This document shows positions 15,603-25,630 of a stretch of 64,000 nucleotides of DNA, in pieces. The notes beneath the pieces were generated by a model, which was not told the DNA's origin, made no database searches, and saw only the letters and a program-made list of their open reading frames with translations. Every line of letters begins with the position of its first letter. Positions within the stretch are counted from its first letter, which is position 1. The translations under genes were made by a program, and so were the position numbers. Source of the DNA: an uncultured Bacteroidales bacterium. Lineage in GTDB: Bacteria; Bacteroidota; Bacteroidia; Bacteroidales; F082. The stretch is taken from positions 16,003 through 80,002 of the forward strand of contig CAMZJA010000009.1 in assembly GCA_947307415.1 (NCBI GenBank), read 5' to 3'.

Positions 15603-16559
15603 ATGGAAAATTTACGCGAAATTGCACTGCAAGTCATTGATAATGAAGCCAATTCGATATTAGGATTAAAGTCACTTCTCACCGATGATTTCGAAAAAGT
15701 GGTCGAATTAATCTATAATTCGAAGGGTAACGTCATCGTTTCGGGCATAGGAAAAAGTGCAAACATAGCGCAAAAAATAGTAGCAACGCTCAATTCCACG
15801 GGCACCACAGCCGTCTTCATGCACGCCGCCGACGCCATCCACGGCGACCTTGGCATCATACGCGACGACGACGTGGTGATCATAGTGTCGAAGAGCGGCG
15901 AGACACCGGAAATCAAAGTATTGATACCTTTGATCAAGATCAGGAAAAACAAACTCGTTGCCATAGTTGGCAACTGCAAGTCATATCTGGCAAGTCAGGC
16001 CGACTTCGTCCTCGACACCACGGTGCCGCGTGAAGCTTGCCCTAACAACCTCGCCCCTACCAGCAGCACAACAGCTCAGCTCGTGATGGGCGACGCATTG
16101 GCGGTAGCTTTGCTGAAACTGCGCGGCTTCACTGCTGAAGACTTCGCTAAGTTCCACCCGGGTGGCGCTCTCGGCAAACGTCTCTATCTCACCGTGGGCG
16201 ACCTCTGCGTGAGAAACGGACTGCCACAAGTGAAACCTAACGACATCATGACACAGGCCATCATCGAGATATCCGAGAAGATGCTCGGCGCGGCGGCGGT
16301 AATAGAAAACGGCAACCTCGTGGGCATAGTCACCGACGGCGACCTGCGACGCATGCTGATGAAACACCCTAACATAGAGGCGGTGCAAGTCAATGAGATC
16401 ATGACGAAAAACCCGACAACCATCGACAAGACCGCACACGTCGCCGACGCGCTTAATATCATGCAAAGCAAGGAAATATCAGTGCTTCCGGTGATGGAAC
16501 ACGGCAAATATGTTGGCATGATTCATATTCACGATATTATCAAGGAAGGAATTATATAA
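15603..16559 (+). CDS. kdsD: Arabinose-5-phosphate isomerase (KpsF/GutQ family)
   Basis: KdsD interconverts ribulose 5-phosphate and arabinose 5-phosphate, the entry to Kdo synthesis for lipopolysaccharide. The 318-residue protein has an SIS sugar-isomerase domain ([33 protein letters not shown]) and two CBS domains ([40 protein letters not shown]). The start is ATG 15603; two in-frame codons upstream (TTG ACG) are unlikely to be used. Its TAA overlaps the lptB ATG by one base, so the pair is coupled. waaA, the Kdo transferase, lies 4 kb downstream. Confidence 0.93.
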   Translation: MENLREIALQVIDNEANSILGLKSLLTDDFEKVVELIYNSKGNVIVSGIGKSANIAQKIVATLNSTGTTAVFMHAADAIHGDLGIIRDDDVVIIVSKSGETPEIKVLIPLIKIRKNKLVAIVGNCKSYLASQADFVLDTTVPREACPNNLAPTSSTTAQLVMGDALAVALLKLRGFTAEDFAKFHPGGALGKRLYLTVGDLCVRNGLPQVKPNDIMTQAIIEISEKMLGAAAVIENGNLVGIVTDGDLRRMLMKHPNIEAVQVNEIMTKNPTTIDKTAHVADALNIMQSKEISVLPVMEHGKYVGMIHIHDIIKEGII

Positions 16560-17296
16560 TGTTACTCAGAACCGATACTTTAGTCAAGAAATACAAGCAA
16601 CGCACCGTCGTGAAGGGCGTGAGCATCGAGGTAAACCAAGGCGAGATCGTCGGACTTCTCGGTCCTAACGGCGCCGGCAAAACCACCACTTTCTACATGA
16701 TTGTGGGACTCATCAAACCGTTCTCGGGTCACGTTTACCTTGATAATGAAGAAATTACAAAGTTCCCAATGTACAAACGCGCTCAGATCGGCATCGGATA
16801 CCTCGCCCAGGAAGCCTCTGTGTTCCGCCAGATGTCGGTGGAAGACAATATCTACTCGGTGATGCAGTTTAAGAAAAACATGACCAACGAGCAACGTAAA
16901 GACAAGCTCGAGTCGCTGCTCGACGAGTTCGGTCTGCAACATATCCGCAAAAGCAAAGGCATCCAACTCTCAGGCGGCGAACGCCGTCGTTGCGAGATAG
17001 CGCGCGCATTGGCAATAGACCCGAAATTCATCCTCCTCGACGAGCCTTTCGCCGGCGTCGACCCTATCGCGGTTGAAGATATTCAACGTGTTGTAGCGAA
17101 GTTAAAAACGAAAAATATTGGTGTTTTGATCACCGACCACAACGCCAACGAGACGCTGTCAATCACCGACCGCGCTTACCTGGTGTTTGAAGGTCAATTG
17201 CTGAAAGCAGGCACACCAGAAGAACTCGCCAACGACCCTGTCGTGCGCAGCCATTATCTGGGTTCTAACTTTGAATTGAGAAAGAAGGAGTTTTAA
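16559..17296 (+). CDS. lptB: LPS export ABC transporter ATPase LptB
   Basis: LptB powers extraction of lipopolysaccharide from the inner membrane with LptFG. The 245-residue ATPase has Walker A ([20 protein letters not shown]), a Q-loop ([19 protein letters not shown]), the signature [15 protein letters not shown], Walker B ([18 protein letters not shown]) and the switch His (VLITDHN). The length and the EASVFR segment are characteristic of LptB rather than other ABC ATPases. It is coupled to kdsD (TAATG) and converges with the M16 gene, with a 4-nt overlap of stops. Confidence 0.93.
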   Translation: MLLRTDTLVKKYKQRTVVKGVSIEVNQGEIVGLLGPNGAGKTTTFYMIVGLIKPFSGHVYLDNEEITKFPMYKRAQIGIGYLAQEASVFRQMSVEDNIYSVMQFKKNMTNEQRKDKLESLLDEFGLQHIRKSKGIQLSGGERRRCEIARALAIDPKFILLDEPFAGVDPIAVEDIQRVVAKLKTKNIGVLITDHNANETLSITDRAYLVFEGQLLKAGTPEELANDPVVRSHYLGSNFELRKKEF

Positions 17297-18537
17297 TCAT
17301 CCTGACCTTTGAAAATCAAGAGATTAACTTTATTTTTATCGTAAATGTCGTTAGCGATTTCAAGCAAGTCGCCCGACGTTATTTTCTCGAGCTTCGCTAT
17401 CGTCTCAGGCAAGGTCTCGATGTGTTCCTCAAAGAATCCTGCCCTCACCATGCTCAGCAAATCGTTCATTCCCGACTCGTTGCTCAAGGCCACCTGCCCT
17501 ATAAGCTGTTTCTTGGCGTTCGAAAGCTGCAAGGTGCCGAGTTTCTGCGTCATCAGCTTATTTAACTCCTTGTAAACCAACTCGATAGAACGTTCCTGCG
17601 AGTGCGGGTCGACACCCATATAGATAGTGTAGTTGCCAGTGTCGGAATACGCATTGTATTGTGACTCAATGGTATACGCGAAGCCGTATTTCTCACGGAT
17701 GTTGAGGTTCAGCCTCGTGTTCATGCCCGGACCGCCCAAGATGTTGTTCAAAAGTATGAGCTTCAGCTTGCGCTCATCGGTATATTTATACGCCAACCCT
17801 CCCATGATGACGTGAGTGAGATGGTTCTTACGTTCTTCAATACGCGCCGTAGGTGTGTTCGCAACAAACGGCACACGTTCAAACGGCAACGCATCACCTT
17901 GATAATCAGCGAAATACTTATTTGCAAGCTTCAAGAAATCAGCGAAAGAAATGTTGCCGATGCACGCCAGCACCATCCTGTCGGGAGCGTAATGCTGGTT
18001 GCGGAACTTCACTATGTCATTGCGGGTGTATTTCTCAACTAAATCGATGGTTCCCAATATGTTACGCCCAAGCTGATGCCCACGGTAAATAAGATTTTCA
18101 AACTCATCAAAGATCTCGTCGGCAGGAGTGTCGCGATAGGAGTTTATCTCATCGAGAATCACCTCTTTCTCCTTCTCCATCTCGTTTTCAGGGAAGGTGC
18201 TGTTGAAGATAACGTCGGCAAAGAGATCCATCGCCTTGCTGATATGTTCCTTCAGAAACGAGGCGTGTATGCAGGTCTCCTCCTTAGTGGTGAACGCGTT
18301 GAGCTCGCCGCCCACATTCTCTAGGCAGCTCAATATATGATAAGCCTTACGGCGTTTTGTGCCTTTAAAAACAAGGTGTTCGATGAAATGCGCCAGCCCG
18401 TTCTCGTCCTCTTTCTCGTCGCGCATTCCTGCGTTGACCATCAGGGCTAAATGCGATAATTCACCAGCGCGGTGCCGGTGAATTACCTTTATTCCATTCG
18501 ATAAAATTGCTTGCGAAATTATCTTTTCGTCTGACAT
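17293..18537 (-). CDS. M16 family zinc peptidase
   Basis: The 414-residue single-unit M16B protein carries the inverted zinc motif HFIEH (HXXEH, near residue 50) in [18 protein letters not shown], and the distal Glu region in [20 protein letters not shown]. The second, inactive half-domain contains [20 protein letters not shown], with the R/Y pair typical of M16. There is no signal peptide, so it may be cytoplasmic, as with other short processing-protease-like M16 proteins. Two bases separate it from the upstream lipoprotein gene and they are likely cotranscribed. Substrate unknown. Confidence 0.9.
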   Translation of the reverse strand: MSDEKIISQAILSNGIKVIHRHRAGELSHLALMVNAGMRDEKEDENGLAHFIEHLVFKGTKRRKAYHILSCLENVGGELNAFTTKEETCIHASFLKEHISKAMDLFADVIFNSTFPENEMEKEKEVILDEINSYRDTPADEIFDEFENLIYRGHQLGRNILGTIDLVEKYTRNDIVKFRNQHYAPDRMVLACIGNISFADFLKLANKYFADYQGDALPFERVPFVANTPTARIEERKNHLTHVIMGGLAYKYTDERKLKLILLNNILGGPGMNTRLNLNIREKYGFAYTIESQYNAYSDTGNYTIYMGVDPHSQERSIELVYKELNKLMTQKLGTLQLSNAKKQLIGQVALSNESGMNDLLSMVRAGFFEEHIETLPETIAKLEKITSGDLLEIANDIYDKNKVNLLIFKGQDD

Positions 18538-18539
18538 TT

Positions 18540-19283
18540 TTATTTTACTCTAAACATTCTAAAAGCGTCTTCTGCCGACACTTCTTTGAGGCCACCGAAA
18601 GCGCCTCTCTTATCATCTATCCATGCAGTATCCTGTGCCAGTCCGTCGCCGTCGCCAAGCACACGGAACGAGTTCACAGGAGCGAGGTTCGGGTTGCCGC
18701 TGTTTTCCAACAAGATAACAGCCACCTGAAAGTTACCTAATCCGCCGAGCTCTTCATTCCAGTTTCCACTGAAAATGGTAGAAAACTTGGCATACATACC
18801 ATCAGGATAACCTTCAGTAAGATAATAACATGTGAAATTCTCACCTTCACCAATGACATAAAGCTTTCTGTAAGCTTCCTCATAATATTCGTTATAGTCG
18901 TCATCCCATTGTTGTCCAAAGAAATCGACATACTCGTTATTTCTGAAAAATGCTATGTAACGGTCATTATAAACCGAGACAGTGTCATTCTGCACAGTGG
19001 TATAAAGCAACATGTGAGGACTTGACACAAACTCACCATATACCTCCGGAGGATTCTCTCCAGTGTTGACTGTAAAATATTCAGTTACAGCATCATATAA
19101 TCTTGATGGCAACACTTGTGTAGGCAAAGTGCCATTCTCGCTAGGTGCCGGAGAGTACCAAGTTGACTGAGGTGTCGGCTCAGGTTCTTCTTCCTTGTCT
19201 TTTTTACATGATGAAAAACCTAAAGCGATAACCAGCACTAATACGCTGAAAACCATTGCGATAATTTTAAAATCTTTGTTCAT
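18540..19283 (-). CDS. Lipoprotein of unknown function
   Basis: The product has 247 residues. A lipoprotein signal (FSVLVLVIALGFSSCKK) is followed by an acidic Pro-rich linker (DKEEEPEPTPQS) and one globular domain rich in Tyr, Phe and acidic residues (FGQQWDDDYNEYYEEAYRKL). I do not recognise the family. The linker after the lipid-anchored Cys suggests surface or periplasmic display. The M16 peptidase gene follows after 2 bp in the same operon; a -7 box lies at 19310-19317. Confidence 0.7.
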   Translation of the reverse strand: MNKDFKIIAMVFSVLVLVIALGFSSCKKDKEEEPEPTPQSTWYSPAPSENGTLPTQVLPSRLYDAVTEYFTVNTGENPPEVYGEFVSSPHMLLYTTVQNDTVSVYNDRYIAFFRNNEYVDFFGQQWDDDYNEYYEEAYRKLYVIGEGENFTCYYLTEGYPDGMYAKFSTIFSGNWNEELGGLGNFQVAVILLENSGNPNLAPVNSFRVLGDGDGLAQDTAWIDDKRGAFGGLKEVSAEDAFRMFRVK

Positions 19284-19309
19284 GACATCAATATTTTAAA
19301 ATTCAACTG

Positions 19310-19317
19310 CAAAAATA
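19310..19317 (-). promoter_or_regulatory. -7 promoter box of the lipoprotein/M16 operon
   Basis: The minus strand reads TATTTTTG then CAG, 26 bases upstream of ATG 19283. It is divergent from the plus-strand box at 19381-19388. Confidence 0.6.
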
Positions 19318-19380
19318 CTACTATTTTTTAATTAATTAAAACATTTTTCAAAATAATAAACTAATTTCCAAAACGTTTAT

Positions 19381-19388
19381 TATCTTTG
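19381..19388 (+). promoter_or_regulatory. -7 promoter box of the outer-membrane protein/waaA operon
   Basis: TATCTTTG then CAG, 22 bases before ATG 19411. Confidence 0.6.
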
Positions 19389-19410
19389 CAGAGAATAAAT
19401 ATTTTTTATT

Positions 19411-20178
19411 ATGAGGTGTAAAAGACTGATACTCATATTATTAGCTATAACTCCTTTCATAACGAGGGCGCAAAACGACATCAAAACCGAGAAAATTTCC
19501 ACTTGGATGTTCCAAGCCACATATGCCTACCAGATTCCTGGAAAGGACACCAAAGTATTATACGACAACAATCATTCAATAGGCGGCAGCGTGTTTTTCA
19601 AGACACAGCACAACTGGCTTTTCAGCATCAACGGCAATTTCATCTCCGGCAACAAAGTCAACATCTCCAGAGAAGATCTTTTTGGCGACATCCTTGACAA
19701 CTCAGGCGAAATCATCACCGGCGACGGCATCTACGGAAGCTATGCTCTCTTTGAGAGAGGCGCTCATTTCCAAGCCCGAGTGGGTAAGATTTTCCCTGTC
19801 TTATCGCCAAATCCTAACTGTGGATTCTTCGTTCAGGGCGGCATCGGGTACCTTTTCAACCGCATCAAATGCGAGTTCGGCTCCTACGCCTCACCACCAC
19901 CAGCGCTGGCTGGCGACTACCTCTACGGCTACGACCGCATGCGCGGCGGCTTCGCCTGGTCGGGTGAAATAGGATACCTCTTTTTAAGCAACAGCCGTGT
20001 GCTTAACTTCTCTGTTTCCTTAGAGTTTACTCAGGCTTACACGAAGACTCTCCGCCAATGGGATTTCAACCTGATGGGTAAAGACACCAAAAGCTATGTC
20101 GACCAATACGTAGGCATAAGAGCCGCTATCTACATCCCTACTTACAAACGCAAACCGGCAGAATATTACTATTATTAA
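19411..20178 (+). CDS. Outer-membrane beta-barrel-like protein, unknown function
   Basis: The product has 255 residues. The signal peptide (MRCKRLILILLAITPFITRA) is followed by alternating aromatic/polar strands (GGSVFFKTQHNWLFSINGNF, GFFVQGGIGYLFNRIKCEFG, GGFAWSGEIGYLFLSNS) that fit a small beta-barrel of about eight strands. The C-terminus ends in YYYY, not the usual terminal Phe of Proteobacterial barrels. Two bases separate it from waaA, so it belongs to an envelope operon. No finer family assignment can be made. Confidence 0.7.
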   Translation: MRCKRLILILLAITPFITRAQNDIKTEKISTWMFQATYAYQIPGKDTKVLYDNNHSIGGSVFFKTQHNWLFSINGNFISGNKVNISREDLFGDILDNSGEIITGDGIYGSYALFERGAHFQARVGKIFPVLSPNPNCGFFVQGGIGYLFNRIKCEFGSYASPPPALAGDYLYGYDRMRGGFAWSGEIGYLFLSNSRVLNFSVSLEFTQAYTKTLRQWDFNLMGKDTKSYVDQYVGIRAAIYIPTYKRKPAEYYYY

Positions 20179-20180
20179 TT

Positions 20181-21410
20181 ATGCGATTATTTTATACTTT
20201 TTTTATTCGCTGCTACGCTTTTTTAATTCATCTGGCAGCATTTTTTGGCAATAAGAAAGCTGTTTTATGGCGCGACGGACGCCGCAATCAATGGAATAAA
20301 CTCAAATCGCCTAACCCCGACGACAAATGGTTTTGGATACACGTGTCGTCGCTCGGCGAGTTTGAACAAGGTCTGCCTATAATCGAAGCTCTGAAGAAAA
20401 ATTATCCACAATACAAGCTGCTCCTCACCTTCTTCTCTCCTTCGGGATATGAAGTGAAAAAAGACTTCCCGCTTGCTGATATGGTGGCCTACATGCCCCT
20501 CGACACACTGAACAACGCACGACATCTGGTCAAGAACTTCAAGTTCAAGGCCGTGTTTTTTGTGAAATATGAATTCTGGTTTAACCATATTAAAGTATTG
20601 AAAGACAGACATATACCGCTGTTTTACATCTCAACGGTGCTGCGCCCTAAACAATATTTCTTCCGTCCGTGGGGACTATGGTTCAGAAACCATTTCTACA
20701 AAGTGAAATATTTCTTCACTCAAAACAACGAGACCGCTAACCTGCTTTATAAGATGGGCATCGACGACCTCACAGTGGCCGGCGACACTCGTTTCGACCG
20801 AGTTTACGAGATCGCACAGCAGGCGCAGCGTTTCCCTGATATCGAAGAGTTTATCGGCAACAGAAAATGCATCATCGCAGGCAGCAGCTGGCCGTCAGAT
20901 GAAAGGATTTTATATAACTTCATCGAAAACATGCCTCTCGACTACTGCTTCATCATGGTTCCGCACGACATCTCAGAGTCGCACATCAAACAAATAGAAT
21001 CGCATCTCAATGATTATCAATTATATACGAATTTAGATCCGAATAAAAAAACCAAAACATTGGTAATCAACAAGATAGGAATCCTTTCGAAGATTTACAG
21101 ATACGCGCAGTTCGCATATATAGGAGCAGGTTTCTACGACGGAATACACAACATCCAGGAAGCTATAGTGTTCGACGTGCCCGTGGTCTTCGGCCCGAAA
21201 TACCATGAATTTGAGGAGGCTGTCGACCTCGTGAAGCTGAAAGGTGCCTTCGCCATCAACAACCAACGCGAACTCGAAGACGTGTTCTACAGATTCATCA
21301 ACGACGAGGCGTTTTACGAGAAATCATCGAAGATTTGCCATGATTACGTGGCAAGAAAAATCGGCGCTACTGAAAAGACAATGCGCGTTTTGGAAGGATT
21401 TTTCAATTAA
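20181..21410 (+). CDS. waaA: Kdo transferase WaaA
   Basis: WaaA transfers Kdo from CMP-Kdo onto the lipid A precursor at the inner membrane. The 409-residue protein starts with a hydrophobic anchor (FFIRCYAFLIHLAAFF), then the GT30 N-terminal domain (WIHVSSLGEFEQGLPIIEAL; catalytic Glu in LGEFEQG) and the GT-B C-terminal domain (CIIAGSSWPSDERILYNF; AYIGAGFYDGIHNIQEAIVF, with the donor-site Glu). It shares a transcript with the upstream barrel gene. Its stop overlaps that of convergent tadA by 4 nt. Confidence 0.93.
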   Translation: MRLFYTFFIRCYAFLIHLAAFFGNKKAVLWRDGRRNQWNKLKSPNPDDKWFWIHVSSLGEFEQGLPIIEALKKNYPQYKLLLTFFSPSGYEVKKDFPLADMVAYMPLDTLNNARHLVKNFKFKAVFFVKYEFWFNHIKVLKDRHIPLFYISTVLRPKQYFFRPWGLWFRNHFYKVKYFFTQNNETANLLYKMGIDDLTVAGDTRFDRVYEIAQQAQRFPDIEEFIGNRKCIIAGSSWPSDERILYNFIENMPLDYCFIMVPHDISESHIKQIESHLNDYQLYTNLDPNKKTKTLVINKIGILSKIYRYAQFAYIGAGFYDGIHNIQEAIVFDVPVVFGPKYHEFEEAVDLVKLKGAFAINNQRELEDVFYRFINDEAFYEKSSKICHDYVARKIGATEKTMRVLEGFFN

Positions 21411-21847
21411 CGTTTATTTTTAAAGAAATCAGTTAATAATTGCAGGCATTCTTCTTTTAGGATGCCTGTAACTATTTCTGTTTTGGGGTGAAGCAGGTTG
21501 CCGAAACGCTGGAAGCCGTTTTTCGGGTCGTCGCACGCCCACACCACCTTCTTGATATGACAATGTTCCAAAGCGCCGGCGCACATCACACAAGGCTCCA
21601 GGGTGACATAAAGCGTACAGTCGTCCAAATATTTGGTTCCCAACGCGTTACACGCCGCCGTGATAGCCAAAATCTCGGCATGTGCCGTCACATCGGTAAG
21701 CAGCTCCACTTGGTTGTGGGCTCGCGCTATTATCTTATCGTTCACCACCACGACAGCGCCCACCGGCACCTCGTCGGCATCGGCGGCGGCCTTAGCCTCG
21801 TTCAGCGCCTGCCGCATGTAGTTTTCGTCTGAAAATATCGACAACAT
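21407..21847 (-). CDS. tadA: tRNA adenosine(34) deaminase
   Basis: TadA converts adenosine to inosine at the wobble position of tRNA-Arg(ACG). The 146-residue protein has the zinc motifs HAE (DVTAHAEILAITAA) and PCxxC (TLEPCVMCAGALEHC), and the DDPKNGFQRFGNLL segment. Its ATG shares one base with the stop of the upstream MORN gene. It is the last gene of a seven-gene minus-strand operon that begins with the TonB receptor. Confidence 0.9.
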   Translation of the reverse strand: MLSIFSDENYMRQALNEAKAAADADEVPVGAVVVVNDKIIARAHNQVELLTDVTAHAEILAITAACNALGTKYLDDCTLYVTLEPCVMCAGALEHCHIKKVVWACDDPKNGFQRFGNLLHPKTEIVTGILKEECLQLLTDFFKNKR

Positions 21848-22281
21848 TATTCAAATTCCCTCACGCTAACCAAGTTACCTTCTTCGTCGTAAAACTTCCA
21901 GATGCCGTATGGCTTGCCGTCACGATATTCATTCTCGGTGTTGACCATGCCGTTCTCGTGGTAAATCTTGCCTTTGCCCTCGCGTTTGCCTTTTACAAAC
22001 TTGCCCACACTCATCAACTCGCCTGAAGGATAATAGCCTTTAAACTCGCCTTCACGTTCATTATCAACGATTTTGCCTTCAAGGCTGAGCACGCCGTTTT
22101 CATGATACCACTTCTCCTCCACCCATGTCGAGTCGGTGCCTACAACGTCGTAATAATAAATCACCCAAGGAAGGTCGGTCTCGGCATAATAATAAGCCAC
22201 CTTTTGCACATGACGCACTTTTTTATCCTGACAAGCGACAAACACAAGCGCTAACGCGATGATTATCAATAATTTTTTCAT
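21847..22281 (-). CDS. MORN-variant repeat lipoprotein
   Basis: The product has 144 residues. A lipoprotein signal (KLLIIIALALVFVACQDKK) is followed by four or five imperfect 20-24 residue units of the MORN-variant/YwqK type (EKWYHENGVLSLEGKI, EGEFKGYYPSGELMSVGKF, EGKGKIYHENGMVNTENEY, YGIWKFYDEEGNLVSVREF). Such beta-hairpin repeats form an elongated sheet; function is unknown. Despite a common database label, nothing here indicates a toxin-antitoxin role. It lies 3 bp after pyrC. Confidence 0.85.
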   Translation of the reverse strand: MKKLLIIIALALVFVACQDKKVRHVQKVAYYYAETDLPWVIYYYDVVGTDSTWVEEKWYHENGVLSLEGKIVDNEREGEFKGYYPSGELMSVGKFVKGKREGKGKIYHENGMVNTENEYRDGKPYGIWKFYDEEGNLVSVREFE

Positions 22282-22284
22282 ATT

Positions 22285-23640
22285 CTAACGTTCAAATTCC
22301 AATGGTTTTCCAAAAATATTGTCTTCAACTTTTCCGTCGTGATAAACGAGATTTCCGTTCACAAAAGTATGTGTCACCTGCGACTTCGCCTTCATTCCGT
22401 CGTAAGGCGTCCAGCCGCATTTGTAAAGCATATCGTCATTTTTAATCACTTTTTCATGATTCAAATCCACCAAAACGAGGTCGGCGTAATAACCTTCGCG
22501 GATGAAGCCTCTGTCCTTTATCTGATACAACTCCGCCGGATTATGACACATCAGCTTCACTATCTGCTCAAACGAAATCAAGCCCTGATGATAGAGGTTC
22601 AACATGATGTCGAGACTGTTTTGCACTGACGGGAAGCCCGATTTTGCCGTGAAATAATCGTCGGTCATCTTCTCGTGCCACAGATGCGGCGCGTGGTCGG
22701 TGCCTATGGTGTCGATATGTCCGTCGATGATGGCTTTGCGCAAAATGTCGCGGTCGGAAGCCATCTTTATCGCCGGATTGCACTTGATGGCGAAGCCTTT
22801 CTCATCGTAATCTTTGTCGCAGAACGTGAGGTAATGCGGACATGTTTCGGCAGTTATCTTCTTGTCTTTCAACACGATATCGTTTCTAAACAGCGTCAGC
22901 TCCGACTTCGTCGAGATGTGCATCACGTGAAGTCGTGCGCCGAATTTAGTCGCCATGTCGACAGCCTTTGCCGTCGACTTGTAGCAGGCCTCCGTTGTGC
23001 GCACGAAAGGATGTATTCCGGCATCGGCCACGACCTCGCCTTTCGATGCCAGATCCTTGCAGCACACAGTGTTTTCGTGAATTATCTTTTCGTCCTCGCA
23101 ATGTGCTGCAATCAGACAAGGCGACTCGTTGAAGATGCGTACAAGCATGTCATTGTCGTTCACGAGCATGTTGCCGGTGCTCGACCCCATAAACAGCTTT
23201 ATACCGCATACCTTCTTCGGATCGGTTTTCAATATCTCATCGATATTGTCGTTAGTAGCACCAAGGTAAAACGAATAGTTCGCCACCGACTTCTCTGCCG
23301 CGAGGTCGAATTTCTGTTTCAGCAACCCCTGCGTCGTGGTCTGCGGGTTGGTGTTTGGCATGTCCATAAACGACGTCACGCCGCCGGCCACAGCGGCACG
23401 GCTCTCACTGGAAATATCAGCCTTTTGTGTCAATCCCGGCTCACGAAAATGCACGTGCTCGTCGATGATGCCCGGGATCAAATACAATCCTTCGGCATCG
23501 ATAACTGTTTCCGTAGAGACACGATTAATCGTGTCTTTACCTGGCACGATTTGTGCGATCCTGCCATCTGAAATGACAACACTTGCCAACATAGATTTCC
23601 CTTCGTTGACAAGTGTCGCGTTTTTAATGATATAATTCAT
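22285..23640 (-). CDS. pyrC: Dihydroorotase
   Basis: Dihydroorotase cyclises carbamoyl-aspartate to dihydroorotate in pyrimidine synthesis. The 451-residue class I-type protein has the metal motif DEHVHFREPG near residue 60, the carbamylated-Lys region KLFMGSSTGNM, His ligands in IAAHCED and LHVMHISTKSE, and the catalytic Asp in TIGTDHAPH. A 28-bp palindrome (23513-23540) lies in frame near residues 34-43, replacing a surface strand with KDTINRVSTE. The gene overlaps the preceding glycosyltransferase gene by one base (TAATG). Confidence 0.94.
   Translation of the reverse strand: MNYIIKNATLVNEGKSMLASVVISDGRIAQIVPGKDTINRVSTETVIDAEGLYLIPGIIDEHVHFREPGLTQKADISSESRAAVAGGVTSFMDMPNTNPQTTTQGLLKQKFDLAAEKSVANYSFYLGATNDNIDEILKTDPKKVCGIKLFMGSSTGNMLVNDNDMLVRIFNESPCLIAAHCEDEKIIHENTVCCKDLASKGEVVADAGIHPFVRTTEACYKSTAKAVDMATKFGARLHVMHISTKSELTLFRNDIVLKDKKITAETCPHYLTFCDKDYDEKGFAIKCNPAIKMASDRDILRKAIIDGHIDTIGTDHAPHLWHEKMTDDYFTAKSGFPSVQNSLDIMLNLYHQGLISFEQIVKLMCHNPAELYQIKDRGFIREGYYADLVLVDLNHEKVIKNDDMLYKCGWTPYDGMKAKSQVTHTFVNGNLVYHDGKVEDNIFGKPLEFER
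23513..23540. repeat. Family A 28-bp palindrome, copy 1 (inside pyrC)
   Basis: GTAGAGACACGATT followed by AATCGTGTCTTTAC. The halves are complementary apart from one position. It is read in the pyrC frame as KDTINRVSTE, without a stop. Confidence 0.85.
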
Positions 23641-24377
23641 TATTTTTTTCTTGGTTTTATCTTACCCCACATTCCTCTCCATCTCAGGTTAATAACTCCG
23701 AAGACAGCCTCTCTGAAGATGCCGCCCGACATCTTCGATGTGCCTTCGCGACGATCGGTGAAGATGATCGACACCTCTTCGATATTGAATCCGAGCTTCC
23801 ATGCGGTGTATTTCATCTCGATCTGGAAGGCGTATCCGATGAATTTTATTCTGTCGAAGTCGATGGTCTCCAACACTTTACGAGTGTAACACACAAAGCC
23901 CGCCGTGGTGTCTCTAACCTTCATTCCCGTCATGAAACGGACGTATGCTGAGGCGTAGTACGACATCAAAACACGACCCATCGGCCAGTTCACCACGTTC
24001 ACGCCGCATTTATAACGCGAGCCGATAGCTAGGTCGGCACCGTTAGCGCAGGCGTCGTGCAAACGGATGAGGTCATCGGGGTTATGCGAAAAGTCAGCAT
24101 CCATCTCCGTAATATACTGATAATCACGCTGTAAAGCCCATTTGAAACCGTGGATATAAGCCGTTCCAAGACCTAATTTACCCTTGCGCTCCTCAATGAA
24201 AAGCTTGTCAGGAAACTCCTGCATCAAACATTTCACTATGTCGGCGGTGCCATCAGGACTGTTGTCTTCAATGACCAAAATATGGAATTCCATAGGTAGG
24301 TTGAAAACATAACGGATTATCTTTTCGATATTCTCCTTCTCGTTATATGTCGGGATGATAACTAAATTTTCAGCCAT
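23640..24377 (-). CDS. Polyprenol-phosphate sugar synthase (GT2, DPM1-like)
   Basis: The enzyme transfers a sugar, typically mannose from GDP-mannose, to polyprenol phosphate at the inner membrane. The 245-residue GT-A fold has VIIPTYNEKENIEKIIRYV at the N-terminus, the nucleotide-binding segment VIEDNSPDGTADIV, the metal-binding DxD-type motif EMDADFSHNP, and RDTTAGFVCYTRKVLE with the acceptor-site Arg. There are no TM helices, so it is a soluble DPM1-type enzyme. Mannose as donor sugar is by family, not shown by the sequence. Confidence 0.88.
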   Translation of the reverse strand: MAENLVIIPTYNEKENIEKIIRYVFNLPMEFHILVIEDNSPDGTADIVKCLMQEFPDKLFIEERKGKLGLGTAYIHGFKWALQRDYQYITEMDADFSHNPDDLIRLHDACANGADLAIGSRYKCGVNVVNWPMGRVLMSYYASAYVRFMTGMKVRDTTAGFVCYTRKVLETIDFDRIKFIGYAFQIEMKYTAWKLGFNIEEVSIIFTDRREGTSKMSGGIFREAVFGVINLRWRGMWGKIKPRKK

Positions 24378-24394
24378 AATGCCTTAAAAATCAA

Positions 24395-25603
24395 TTATTT
24401 TAATGTGTACTCATTTGTTTCCTTCATACCTGGTTTGCCAAGATAGGTCTTCAGGTTGCCTTTCACCTTCAAAGTCTTTCCAAGGTTCTCCGGATGATCT
24501 TTCAGGTTGATGTCGCGGATATGCGATTCAGCGTTGCTCGGCAGATAAACGACAACACAATTGTTAATATTGTTTTCGTTTGCTTTGTCGGCTAAAATCA
24601 AGTTGGTCACATTTTCATTATAAGTGAAATCCGGACCCCATGAAATCTGCGAGTCATTTTCAATCATGCCGCTGGCAATATTCGCTGAACCCACGATATA
24701 TCCCTTAATCCACTGGCCTTCTTCATATTGATGAAGAATAGCCGCAGCGATATTATACGGATCGCTTTGTGTTCCTGAACCTACAGGATCATTGATAATA
24801 ATTGGAGCTTCGCATGGTTCATTATTCATTATAACTTCTGAATAAGAACGTATTGTAAGTTGCCATGTTTTACTGTACAGAGTCAGAATACCTGTTATTG
24901 TTCCCTTACCTTGAGGAAGCTGCTTTTGAGCAAAACTTGCATAACTGCTTGTTCTAACTGTAACCCAATAATCTTCATCATCAATGATTTTGTTGCAATT
25001 CTCATCATATTCGGCCAATTTAAATTCGCCATATCCTGTTGAAGGGGCAAATGTGTTATTACGATCTGCCGCTTTAAATTCAACATTCTTAAATGCAACT
25101 AATCTACATTTATAAATCGGATTATTAACATTCAAATCTGATACACTGATAGTATCAGGCACGATGTTGATGTTGTTTGCGATTTTTGTGATATTATTCG
25201 GATCTAAATCTTGAATCTGAGCTGTGCCGCTATATTCAAACAGCGCCGCGCCTTTCAGATAAACACGCACTGAGTCGCCGATGCGGAGGCCGCTGGTGCT
25301 TTTCATGTAAAGTTCAAGGGCCTTGTCGCCATCCTGTAGAAACGCAGCCTTGTAAAGATTACCAGATGTTTCATCAGCTGACACAACACCATAAACAGAA
25401 GCGTCTTCTGTGAATTTAAGCGGTTTGTCTGGATTTATCATCTGCAGGAGAGTATCTATCGTATAAACCTTACCTACAGGAAGCGTGAAATCGGTACTTG
25501 GTTTAGGATAATTGTTCTTTCTAGCATTCTTATTCATGCATGAAGTCAAGGCGACCATAGCCAAAAGGACCAAAATGCCGTATTTTTTTATTGATGCTAA
25601 CAT
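24395..25603 (-). CDS. DUF5689-type lipoprotein with C-terminal OB-like domain
   Basis: The product has 402 residues. After a lipoprotein signal (VLLAMVALTSCMNKN), a DUF5689 domain spans about 30-260 (ASVYGVVSADETSGNLYKAA, RIGDSVRVYLKGAALFEYSG, GKGTITGILTLYSKTWQLTI). A DUF6359-like OB fold follows (SDPYNIAAAILHQYEEGQWI KGYIVGSAN). It pairs with the upstream larger DUF5689 protein and the TonB receptor. These OB-fold domains are common next to exported nucleases in Bacteroidota and may bind nucleic acid, but that is inference. Confidence 0.75.
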   Translation of the reverse strand: MLASIKKYGILVLLAMVALTSCMNKNARKNNYPKPSTDFTLPVGKVYTIDTLLQMINPDKPLKFTEDASVYGVVSADETSGNLYKAAFLQDGDKALELYMKSTSGLRIGDSVRVYLKGAALFEYSGTAQIQDLDPNNITKIANNINIVPDTISVSDLNVNNPIYKCRLVAFKNVEFKAADRNNTFAPSTGYGEFKLAEYDENCNKIIDDEDYWVTVRTSSYASFAQKQLPQGKGTITGILTLYSKTWQLTIRSYSEVIMNNEPCEAPIIINDPVGSGTQSDPYNIAAAILHQYEEGQWIKGYIVGSANIASGMIENDSQISWGPDFTYNENVTNLILADKANENNINNCVVVYLPSNAESHIRDINLKDHPENLGKTLKVKGNLKTYLGKPGMKETNEYTLK

Positions 25604-25630
25604 TTCTTTAATATTTTGATTATCAATAAT

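Noticed and set aside
21847-22281. YwqK-type antitoxin
   Set aside because: The MORN-variant repeats are sometimes labelled so, but the gene encodes a lipoprotein within a metabolic operon and has no toxin partner.
22675-23571. 298-codon open frame on the plus strand
   Set aside because: Antisense to pyrC, whose metal-binding motifs are complete. It has no promoter, ribosome site or recognisable domain.
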